Made by a program: the position numbers and the translations under genes
DNA from: Planctomycetaceae bacterium
GTDB lineage: Bacteria; Planctomycetota; Planctomycetia; Planctomycetales; Planctomycetaceae
Direction: 5' to 3'
Length of the DNA: 6,155 nt
NCBI GenBank assembly: GCA_027080405.1
Contig: JALWSL010000292.1
Location: 1-6,155, forward strand
Notes under the pieces: generated by a model
The model's input: only the letters and a program-made list of their open reading frames with translations
What the model was told of the DNA's origin: nothing
The model's database searches: none
Shown here: positions 1-6,155 of the stretch, piece after piece
Layout of the letters: the number at the start of each line of letters is the position of its first letter
Position numbering within the stretch: position 1 is the first letter of the stretch

Positions 1-804
1 CCTTTATTCCTGGGTTATTTGCGAGGTGTCCCCTTCCTCTGGACGCTCAAACTCTGGCCCATGTGGCTGTTTGCAAATCTGCTGATTGTGGCCACCTATT
101 TTGTCTGGGATACGATCGTCTCCAAAAAAGAAGAAGCAGATGCCTTTACAACAGATGGCGAAAGCGAATCTTCATTTCGCATGCTGGGCAAATTTAACCT
201 TCTCCTGCTCGCTGGCATCATTCTTTGCGTGGCAACACTCGTTCCCGGGAATCCGCTCCCCGGAACCAGCTGGATTATCCCTCTATACTTCCGCGAATTT
301 TTGATGTTCGTCATCACAGTCTGTTCGCTTTATTTCACGACGAGCGAAATCCGCTTGAAAAATGCATTCAATTACGATGCCATCCTGGAAGTCGCTGCCC
401 TGTTTTGTGGTATTTTCATCTGCATGCAGGCTCCGGTTCAGATCCTCAATGTGTACGGCAGCCAACTTGGCCTGGATACTCCCACCAAATTCTTCTGGTG
501 TACCGGGTTCCTTTCCAGTTTTCTCGATAATGCCCCCACGTATGTTGTCTTCTTCGAAACGGCTAAAACCCTCGACCCGGTCGGCACAACGGTTGCCCAC
601 GTTTCGGAAACGTTTCTCATCGCGATCAGTCTTGGAGCCGTCTTCATGGGGGCAATGACCTACATTGGCAACGGCCCTAATTTTATGGTCAAGGCAATCG
701 CGGAAAAGAACAATATCAGGATGCCCAGCTTCTTCGGTTACATGCTTTACAGCTTCGCCGTGCTTGTTCCCATCTTCCTGATTACGACTTTCGTTTTCCT
801 GTAA
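1..804 (+). CDS. Sodium:proton antiporter / CitMHS-like ion transporter (3' part, start outside window)
   Basis: The reading frame is open from base 1 ([11 protein letters not shown]...), so this is the C-terminal 267 residues of a larger membrane protein that ends at TAA 802-804. The fragment has about seven strongly hydrophobic stretches, including ones near bases 55-120, 195-255, 285-345, 380-440, 480-570, 610-670 and 735-800. A charged, poorly conserved loop ([17 protein letters not shown]) lies between the first two. Two polar motifs inside membrane segments stand out: LDNAPTY (from residue 175 of this frame) and TYIGNGPNF (residues 220-228). Conserved Asp-Asn-Ala-Pro and Gly-Asn-Gly-Pro motifs of this kind are known from the ion-transporter (ArsB/NhaD/CitMHS) superfamily. 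They point to an inner-membrane secondary transporter, usually annotated as a Na+/H+ antiporter or putative citrate transporter. The substrate cannot be decided from sequence. It is 37 bases upstream of the TRIC-family gene on the same strand and may be co-transcribed with it. Confidence 0.75.
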   Translation, partial: PLFLGYLRGVPFLWTLKLWPMWLFANLLIVATYFVWDTIVSKKEEADAFTTDGESESSFRMLGKFNLLLLAGIILCVATLVPGNPLPGTSWIIPLYFREFLMFVITVCSLYFTTSEIRLKNAFNYDAILEVAALFCGIFICMQAPVQILNVYGSQLGLDTPTKFFWCTGFLSSFLDNAPTYVVFFETAKTLDPVGTTVAHVSETFLIAISLGAVFMGAMTYIGNGPNFMVKAIAEKNNIRMPSFFGYMLYSFAVLVPIFLITTFVFL

Positions 805-841
805 AATTTTACACGAAACGAACTGAGAGCATGCCCGTGCC

Positions 842-1447
842 ATGTTGTCCCTGATTGAGCTACTTGCCGTCATCACTTCCGGTATTTACGGAATACTGCT
901 TGCCCGTAAAAAAGGAATGGATCTGGTCGGCCTGTTTTCAATTGCCTTTGCAACTTCATTTGGCGGGGGGACATTGCGGGATCTGTTTCTGGATCGTCAT
1001 CCGTTATTCTGGATCGAAAAAGACCACTACCCCGTCATCATATTTTGTCTTTCCATCGTGGCATCGCTTCTAAAATCATTCCCGAGATGGCTCGAACGAC
1101 TCTTGCCCTTTCCCGATGCCTTGGGGCTGGGACTGTTCAGTCTGGCAGGCACATCGGCTGCGCTGGAGTGTGGTTGCTCTCCATTTATTGCATCGCTCAT
1201 GGGTGTCATCACCGGGACATTTGGCGGGGTAATCGGGGACGTTTTCTGCAATGAAGTCCCCAGTTTGTTCAGTACAAAAACACCGCTTTTCGCAACTTGT
1301 TCCTTCATCGGTTGCTGGTGCTATTTGCTGATGCACCAACTCAATATCCCGGAAACATGGAATTTGGTTTCCGGTATTTCCATTATCGTCGCTTTACGTC
1401 TGATCGCCCTGCGCTGGAACATACGATTGCCGCATCGCCAGCCGTAG
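842..1447 (+). CDS. TRIC/UPF0126-family cation channel protein
   Basis: This is a 201-residue, very hydrophobic protein with the length and tandem-repeat layout of the bacterial TRIC (UPF0126, formerly 'glycine transporter' domain) family: two related three-helix units plus a final helix. The first unit carries the signature GGGTLRD at residues 41-47. The second carries GGVIGDVFCNEVP at residues 128-140. Characterised bacterial members form trimeric K+-permeable channels in the cytoplasmic membrane. ATG 842 is chosen because the frame has a stop (TGA 824-826) just upstream and no earlier start. A GAGAG at 825-829 is a weak, somewhat distant ribosome binding site. The second signature has Gly132 where, as I recall the family, Arg is usual (GGxxRD). 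The R-D pair is intact only in the first repeat. No terminator is evident directly after the TAG stop. Family assignment is confident; the in vivo substrate is not. Confidence 0.85.
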   Translation: MLSLIELLAVITSGIYGILLARKKGMDLVGLFSIAFATSFGGGTLRDLFLDRHPLFWIEKDHYPVIIFCLSIVASLLKSFPRWLERLLPFPDALGLGLFSLAGTSAALECGCSPFIASLMGVITGTFGGVIGDVFCNEVPSLFSTKTPLFATCSFIGCWCYLLMHQLNIPETWNLVSGISIIVALRLIALRWNIRLPHRQP

Positions 1448-1610
1448 ACCCGACTGACTGCTTTGCTCGTCCCACCTCCAAAGCATTTCGTGTTGTGTGC
1501 CAAATTGGCAGTCTCACATTCTGTCAGAACCCGATATTGCTGGATATGAGCCAAAATCCCCTGTGTATATGGAAGATAATCGGTTTCGCGATGTTGGCAT
1601 GTTAGTTGCT

Positions 1611-1625
1611 GTACTGTGCCAGTAC
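1611..1625. promoter_or_regulatory. Perfect inverted repeat GTACTG-N3-CAGTAC, candidate operator or hairpin
   Basis: Arms GTACTG (1611-1616) and CAGTAC (1620-1625) match perfectly around the centre TGC. The symmetry extends imperfectly outward: TGC at 1607-1609 can pair with GCA at 1626-1628 if T1610 bulges. It lies about 130 bases before the first groEL start, where a heat-shock repressor site could sit, but it is not CIRCE. Function is inferred from position and symmetry only. Confidence 0.35.
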
Positions 1626-1685
1626 GCAGGATTGTCTGTCATTACTGCATACCGATAGCGAGCCGATAGCCTGTTCGGCGGTGTG

Positions 1686-1696
1686 GCTCCCGGAGC
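1686..1696. repeat. Short palindrome GCTCC-C-GGAGC upstream of groEL
   Basis: Five-base arms (1686-1690 and 1692-1696) flank a single central C. The palindrome sits just before the AT-rich tract 1704-1725, so it could overlap a promoter -35 region. Arms this short occur by chance, so this is recorded as an observation with no assigned role. Confidence 0.25.
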
Positions 1697-1708
1697 AGCG
1701 GCAATGTT

Positions 1709-1720
1709 TATATGTATATG
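1709..1720 (+). repeat. Tandem TATATG TATATG within an AT-rich tract
   Basis: Two exact head-to-tail copies of TATATG are followed by five T. This is the most AT-rich spot in the upstream region, about 33-44 bases before the groEL start codon. It could contain a -10 element. No good -35 partner was found, so the promoter reading is only a suggestion. Confidence 0.25.
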
Positions 1721-1726
1721 TTTTTG

Positions 1727-3453
<1,727 letters not shown>

Positions 3454-3474
3454 GCCGATCGTCCTGAAAATAAA

Positions 3475-3493
3475 TGGGCGCAAGAAATGCCCA
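3475..3493 (+). other. Small hairpin in the groEL-groES gap
   Basis: TGGGCG (3475-3480) can pair with TGCCCA (3488-3493, one G-U) around a 7-base loop, 22 bases after the groEL stop. No T-run follows, so it is not a standard terminator. It could stabilise the upstream mRNA or mark a processing site. The rest of the gap (3494-3550) is AT-rich with no feature I can name, and no CIRCE. Confidence 0.35.
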
Positions 3494-3550
3494 CAGCTGA
3501 TAATTGGTTCGCCATGTGCGTAGTATCCAGAATTTGAATTAAAACTAGAT

Positions 3551-3557
3551 AGAGGAG
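3551..3557 (+). promoter_or_regulatory. Ribosome binding site of groES
   Basis: AGAGGAG lies 10 bases before ATG 3568 and supports that start. The flanking AAACT (3542-3546) and AGTTT (3556-3560) are complementary and would place part of the site in a loop. This is a weak structure and may mean nothing. Confidence 0.7.
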
Positions 3558-3567
3558 TTTCTTTACG

Positions 3568-3855
3568 ATGAAGTTGAATCCACTTGATGATCGTGTCGTT
3601 GTTGAACCGATGGAAGCCGAAGAGGTCACCGCTGGCGGTATTGTCCTTCCCGATGCGGCGAAAGAAAAGCCTCAGCGAGGAACCGTTGTCGCAGTTGGCC
3701 CCGGGCGACTGCTTGATAGTGGCGATCGATGTCCCGTCGCTGTGGAAGTCGGGGATGAGGTTCTCTACGGCAAGTATGGTGGAACCGATATCGAAGTCGA
3801 TGGCACGGAATATAAAATCCTGCGGGAAAGCGACATCCTGGCCAAGGTTGTCTAG
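3568..3855 (+). CDS. groES: Co-chaperonin GroES (Hsp10)
   Basis: This 95-residue protein is the heptameric lid that caps GroEL rings and closes the folding chamber. The N-terminal [14 protein letters not shown] is the conserved first strand. The mobile loop spans about residues 16-35 and contains GGIVLPD (23-29), whose Ile-Val-Leu is the known GroEL contact. [10 protein letters not shown] (44-53) corresponds to the start of the roof hairpin. The ending ESDILAKVV is the standard groES C-terminus, and the length is typical (97 in E. coli). It sits between two groEL genes, 114 bases after one and 173 bases before the other, and is the only groES in the window, so it may have to serve both. Its TAG stop overlaps a perfect Shine-Dalgarno core for a downstream mini-ORF. 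Confidence 0.98.
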   Translation: MKLNPLDDRVVVEPMEAEEVTAGGIVLPDAAKEKPQRGTVVAVGPGRLLDSGDRCPVAVEVGDEVLYGKYGGTDIEVDGTEYKILRESDILAKVV

Positions 3856-3904
3856 GAGGTGAATGCCGGAGACCCCCGTCGTACAAGGCGGGGCGTTCCA
3901 GTGA
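3854..3904 (+). promoter_or_regulatory. Shine-Dalgarno core overlapping the groES stop, with a 13-codon mini-ORF
   Basis: AGGAGGTGA (3854-3862) is a nine-base match to the 16S anti-SD complement, the strongest in the window, and it overlaps the groES TAG. ATG 3863 opens MPETPVVQGGAFQ and stops at TGA 3902-3904. The AGGAGG-to-ATG distance (3 bases) is shorter than ideal. A GTG at 3859 in another frame gives a longer ORF that runs into groEL, which looks like a shadow. The mini-ORF could be a leader peptide or a ribosome standby site. Translation is unproven. Confidence 0.3.
3868..3899 (+). other. GC-rich hairpin between groES and the second groEL
   Basis: CCCCGTC (3874-3880) pairs with GGCGGGG (3887-3893, one G-U) around a 6-base loop. 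After a 2x2 mismatch, GGAG (3868-3871) pairs with TTCC (3896-3899, one G-U). The nearest T-run (3916-3920) starts about 17 bases downstream, too far for a normal Rho-independent terminator. It may attenuate, pause or mark an mRNA end, or separate expression of groES from the second groEL. Confidence 0.4.
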
Positions 3905-3918
3905 ATCGGGAGTTGTTT

Positions 3919-3948
3919 TTATCGATTTCTTCTAACCGGAAATATAAA
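3919..3948 (+). promoter_or_regulatory. Weak candidate promoter for the second groEL
   Basis: TATAAA (3943-3948) matches the -10 consensus at 5 of 6 positions. TTATCG (3919-3924), 18 bases upstream, matches the -35 at only 3 of 6. A start near 3955 would give a leader of about 75 bases. The pyrimidine tract TTTCTTCT (3926-3933) could also pair with the groEL Shine-Dalgarno region (4013-4020) in a longer transcript, with two G-U pairs. Confidence 0.2.
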
Positions 3949-4013
3949 CAGGACTGCAAAGTCGAACCCAGCCGGGAACCCCAATTCAGTTTTCGGCGGT
4001 GCAAAAACATAAA

Positions 4014-4019
4014 GAGGAG
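4014..4019 (+). promoter_or_regulatory. Ribosome binding site of the second groEL (decides the start)
   Basis: GAGGAG ends 9 bases before GTG 4029. The earlier in-frame GTG at 3999 has no such site and would add ten residues ([10 protein letters not shown]) that do not resemble a GroEL N-terminus. GTG 4029 gives MAKQMLFSD, matching the family. Confidence 0.8.
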
Positions 4020-4028
4020 ACACGAATC

Positions 4029-5639
4029 GTGGCTAAGCAAATGCTTTTTTCGGATCAGGCCCGCATCAAACTCAAGCATGGGGTGCGGACGCTGGCCGAT
4101 GCTGTCGCCGTCACCATGGGGCCGACGGGACGAAATGTGATTATCGACAAAAGTTTTGGCAACCCTGTGGTAACCAAAGATGGTGTCACCGTCAGTAAGG
4201 AAGTCGATCTCTCCGACCCTTACGAAAACATGGGGGCCAAACTGGTGAACGAAGTCGCTTCCAAAACCAGTGATGTCGCCGGCGACGGAACAACCACCGC
4301 GACCGTTCTCGGGCGAGCCATCTACGAGGAAGGACTCCGCAGCATCACAATGGGAGCCAATCCGACCGTGGTCCGGCGGGGCATCGAAAAAGCGGTCGAA
4401 GTCGCTGTCGAAAAGTTGCGCAGCATGGCCAGACCAATCACCGACAAAAAGGAAGTTGCCAGCATCGGATCGATCTCGGCCAACAATGATCCTTCCATCG
4501 GGAACCTGATCGCAGAAGCGATGGAAAAAGTGGGGCGGGATGGTGTGATCACCGTCGAGGAAGGCAAGGCAAATGAAACAACTCTTGAATTTGCCGAAGG
4601 GATGCAGTTCGATAAAGGGTACATTTCGCCTTACTTTGTCAACGATTCGGAAACCATGAGCTGTGTCCTGGAAGACGCCTATATTCTTCTGGTCGAGAAA
4701 AAAGTTTCGACACTGCGAGACATTGTGCCGATCCTGGAAAAAGTTTCTCAAACAGGAAAACCGCTGCTCATTATCGCTGAAGATGTCGAGGGCGAACCGT
4801 TGACCGCGCTGGTCATCAACAAGCTGCGCGGCGTGTTGAATGTCGCGGCGGTGAAGGCTCCCGGCTTCGGCGATCGTCGTAAGGCGATGCTCAGCGATAT
4901 CGCTGTTCTGACCGGTGGTGAACTGATCTCGGAAGACCTGGGAATCAAGCTCGAAAGTGTCGAAATTGAGCAACTCGGGCAGGCCCGCCGCATCGAGATA
5001 ACCAAAGATTCCTGCACCATTATCGAGGGAGCGGGAGATCCGGAGGCAATCCAGACTCGTGTTGAGCAGATTCGTAACCACATTGAAACGACCGAAAGCG
5101 ATTACGACCGCGAAAAATTCCAGGAACGATTGGCGAAAATTACGGGAGGTGTCGCAATCATTTCTGTCGGTGCAGCAACCGAGGCGGAAATGAAGCAGAC
5201 CAAGGCACGTATGGAAGATGCTCTGCATGCAACCCGTGCTGCGGTTGAAGAAGGAGTTCTTCCCGGCGGAGGCGTCGCCCTGTTACGCTGCATCGAACCG
5301 GTTCGCAAGCTTGAACTGAGCGGAGATGAGCAGATCGGCGTCGATATCGTTGCCAATGCCCTGCAGGCTCCCATCCGTCAGATTGCAGAAAACTGCGGAC
5401 AGGATGGAGCTGTCATCGCTGATGAAGTTCTCGGCATGAAAACGAACGAGGGTTACGATGCCAAAAAAGGCGAATACGGCGATATGGTCGAAAAAGGGAT
5501 TATTGACCCGGCCAAGGTGGTTAAAACCGCGTTGACAAACGCCGCTTCGATTTCCGGATTGATGTTGACGACTCAGGTTCTTGTCACCAACGCAAGTGAT
5601 GAAAAGGACGCCCAGCCCGTTGAGGGGGCTGTCCACTGA
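4029..5639 (+). CDS. groEL: Chaperonin GroEL (Hsp60), paralogue without GGM tail
   Basis: This 536-residue second GroEL begins [19 protein letters not shown] at GTG 4029. Its ATPase core is intact: MGPTGRN (30-36), DKSFG (40-44), GDGTTT (85-90), catalytic Asp397 in the [10 protein letters not shown] block and GGG at 413-415. The apical binding face keeps Tyr198, Tyr202 and Phe203 in GYISPYF and EPLTALVIN (256-264), so it is closer to E. coli here than the first paralogue. The end, [18 protein letters not shown], has no Gly/Met repeats. The two paralogues differ throughout, for example SISANNDP against TIAGNNDP and RPITDKKEV against KVKANDGEA, so this is an old duplication and not a recent one. 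It should form a folding ring with the neighbouring GroES, but mixed or separate rings and a different client set are possible. It lies 173 bases after groES and is followed by a strong terminator. Confidence 0.97.
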   Translation: MAKQMLFSDQARIKLKHGVRTLADAVAVTMGPTGRNVIIDKSFGNPVVTKDGVTVSKEVDLSDPYENMGAKLVNEVASKTSDVAGDGTTTATVLGRAIYEEGLRSITMGANPTVVRRGIEKAVEVAVEKLRSMARPITDKKEVASIGSISANNDPSIGNLIAEAMEKVGRDGVITVEEGKANETTLEFAEGMQFDKGYISPYFVNDSETMSCVLEDAYILLVEKKVSTLRDIVPILEKVSQTGKPLLIIAEDVEGEPLTALVINKLRGVLNVAAVKAPGFGDRRKAMLSDIAVLTGGELISEDLGIKLESVEIEQLGQARRIEITKDSCTIIEGAGDPEAIQTRVEQIRNHIETTESDYDREKFQERLAKITGGVAIISVGAATEAEMKQTKARMEDALHATRAAVEEGVLPGGGVALLRCIEPVRKLELSGDEQIGVDIVANALQAPIRQIAENCGQDGAVIADEVLGMKTNEGYDAKKGEYGDMVEKGIIDPAKVVKTALTNAASISGLMLTTQVLVTNASDEKDAQPVEGAVH

Positions 5640-5669
5640 TTGAGCCGGGGACACTGATCAAGCCGGAGA
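5637..5669 (+). repeat. Imperfect 15-base direct repeat at the groEL stop codon
   Basis: TGATTGAGCCGGGGA (5637-5651) and TGATCAAGCCGGAGA (5655-5669) agree at 12 of 15 positions with an 18-base period. The first copy begins at the TGA stop of the second groEL. It looks like a small local duplication; no role is evident. Confidence 0.4.
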
Positions 5670-5671
5670 AT

Positions 5672-5691
5672 AGAATCGTCAAGATGATTCT
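5672..5691 (+). other. Small hairpin downstream of groEL
   Basis: AGAATC (5672-5677) and GATTCT (5686-5691) are exact inverted repeats, and G5678·T5685 can extend the stem. It is followed by TGTTTG, not by a T-run, so it is at best an accessory 3'-end structure ahead of the strong terminator at 5711-5746. Confidence 0.35.
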
Positions 5692-5710
5692 TGTTTGAGA
5701 AGACTGGTTG

Positions 5711-5746
5711 AAAAGGGTCATCGCGAGATACGATGGCCCTTTTTTT
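5711..5746 (+). terminator. Rho-independent terminator of the chaperonin cluster
   Basis: GGGTCATCG (5715-5723) pairs with CGATGGCCC (5731-5739; one G-U) around the loop CGAGATA, followed directly by seven T (5740-5746). An AAAA at 5711-5714 lengthens the stem with the T-run. This is a textbook intrinsic terminator 72 bases after the groEL stop. It implies that dnaJ is mostly transcribed from its own start or by read-through. Confidence 0.9.
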
Positions 5747-5782
5747 GTGACACATCTCGAAAGCACGTCCAGAAAACAGAAA

Positions 5783-6155
5783 ATGATGGTAGAAAAACGG
5801 GATTATTACGAGGTACTCGGCGTCTCCCGCGATGCGTCGATAGCCGAAATCAAGAGGGTCTATCGAAAGATCGCCATTAAAAATCACCCGGACAGAAACC
5901 CCGGTGATGAGGAAGCGATCAACCGCTTCAAGGAGGCTTCCGAAGCGTACGATGTACTGAGCAATCCCGAAAAAAAAGCGAAATACGATCGTTATGGCCA
6001 TGCCGGTCTGGGGGCCAGTGGCGGCGGGAGTCCGTTTCAGGATGTGAACGACATCTTCGAGGCGTTCGGCGATATCTTCGGGTTCGGATCGGGACGCAGA
6101 AGTGGACGTTCGCGCGGCCCGGCCCGTGGAGATCATCTGCAGGCATCACGGGAAA
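5783..6155 (+). CDS. dnaJ: Chaperone DnaJ (Hsp40), 5' part, runs off the window
   Basis: The first 124 residues of DnaJ, the co-chaperone that delivers clients to DnaK and stimulates its ATPase. The J domain covers about residues 6-72: DYYEVLGV, the helix II run [16 protein letters not shown] with the essential HPD at 35-37, and the helix IV sequence KAKYDRYG. A Gly/Phe region follows (about 75-115) with the DIF motifs [13 protein letters not shown], then the start of the first substrate-binding domain (GDHLQASRE). The zinc-finger region lies beyond the window, so type I DnaJ is inferred from the G/F region and context. ATG 5783 and ATG 5786 are adjacent; 5786 gives MVEKRDYYE, which fits the family equally well. 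The upstream sequence is purine-rich but has no clear Shine-Dalgarno. The gene starts 36 bases after a strong terminator, so a promoter would have to lie within or before that hairpin. Confidence 0.95.
   Translation, partial: MMVEKRDYYEVLGVSRDASIAEIKRVYRKIAIKNHPDRNPGDEEAINRFKEASEAYDVLSNPEKKAKYDRYGHAGLGASGGGSPFQDVNDIFEAFGDIFGFGSGRRSGRSRGPARGDHLQASRE

Noticed and set aside
283..876. 197-codon minus-strand frame across the antiporter gene
   Set aside because: It is charged, low-quality sequence fully antisense to a clear membrane protein and crosses into the next gene; no family resemblance.
1575..1580. GATAAT as a -10 box for groEL
   Set aside because: Five of six bases match, but no -35 hexamer lies at 16-18 bases and it is about 175 bases from the start codon.
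1297..1605. 102-codon + frame overlapping the end of the TRIC-family gene
   Set aside because: About half lies in another frame of the TRIC gene and the rest is in the regulatory gap; no motif or convincing start.
3999..4028. Upstream GTG as start of the second groEL
   Set aside because: The extra residues do not fit GroEL N-termini, and the good ribosome binding site at 4014-4019 points to GTG 4029.
3859..4140. 93-codon + frame starting with GTG inside the strong Shine-Dalgarno after groES
   Set aside because: It reads far into groEL in another frame, is Arg/Ser-rich, and its GTG overlaps the SD itself, so it could not use that site.
3852..5228. 458-codon open frame on the minus strand, antisense to the second groEL
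   Set aside because: It mirrors the codon pattern of groEL, has no recognisable domain, and reads as a Cys/His/Phe-rich shadow with no ribosome binding site of note.

Overview
The window looks like a chromosomal segment from a planctomycete or a close PVC-group relative. This is judged from protein character: a GroEL of the type with MGPTGRN and [10 protein letters not shown], a second GroEL with a GGM tail, and a CitMHS-type antiporter. It is not based on any marker gene. All supported genes are on the + strand and base composition is even, with no sign of a mobile element, tRNA, rRNA or CRISPR array.

Bases 1-1447 hold two membrane-protein genes. The first is the 3' part of an ion-transporter superfamily (CitMHS/NhaD-like) antiporter. 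37 bases later comes a complete 201-residue TRIC/UPF0126-family channel protein. A roughly 305-base non-coding stretch (1448-1752) follows. It contains several small symmetrical elements and a possible hairpin over the ribosome binding site of the next gene, but no CIRCE element.

Bases 1753-5639 are a chaperonin cluster in the order groEL (His-rich segment plus GGM tail), groES, groEL (no GGM tail). The usual bacterial order is groES-groEL. One co-chaperonin gene is flanked by two clearly divergent GroEL paralogues, both with intact ATPase motifs. The 173-base gap between groES and the second groEL is unusual: a perfect Shine-Dalgarno core overlaps the groES stop codon, opens a 13-codon ORF, and is followed by a GC-rich hairpin lying inside that ORF.

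A strong Rho-independent terminator (5711-5746) closes the chaperonin cluster. It is followed by the 5' part of dnaJ (J domain and G/F region), which runs off the window. Together the right two thirds form a protein-folding and heat-shock locus (Hsp60/Hsp10 plus Hsp40). I see no wholly new system. The most interesting points are the two-GroEL/one-GroES arrangement with different C-termini and the candidate RNA or operator elements in the gaps.
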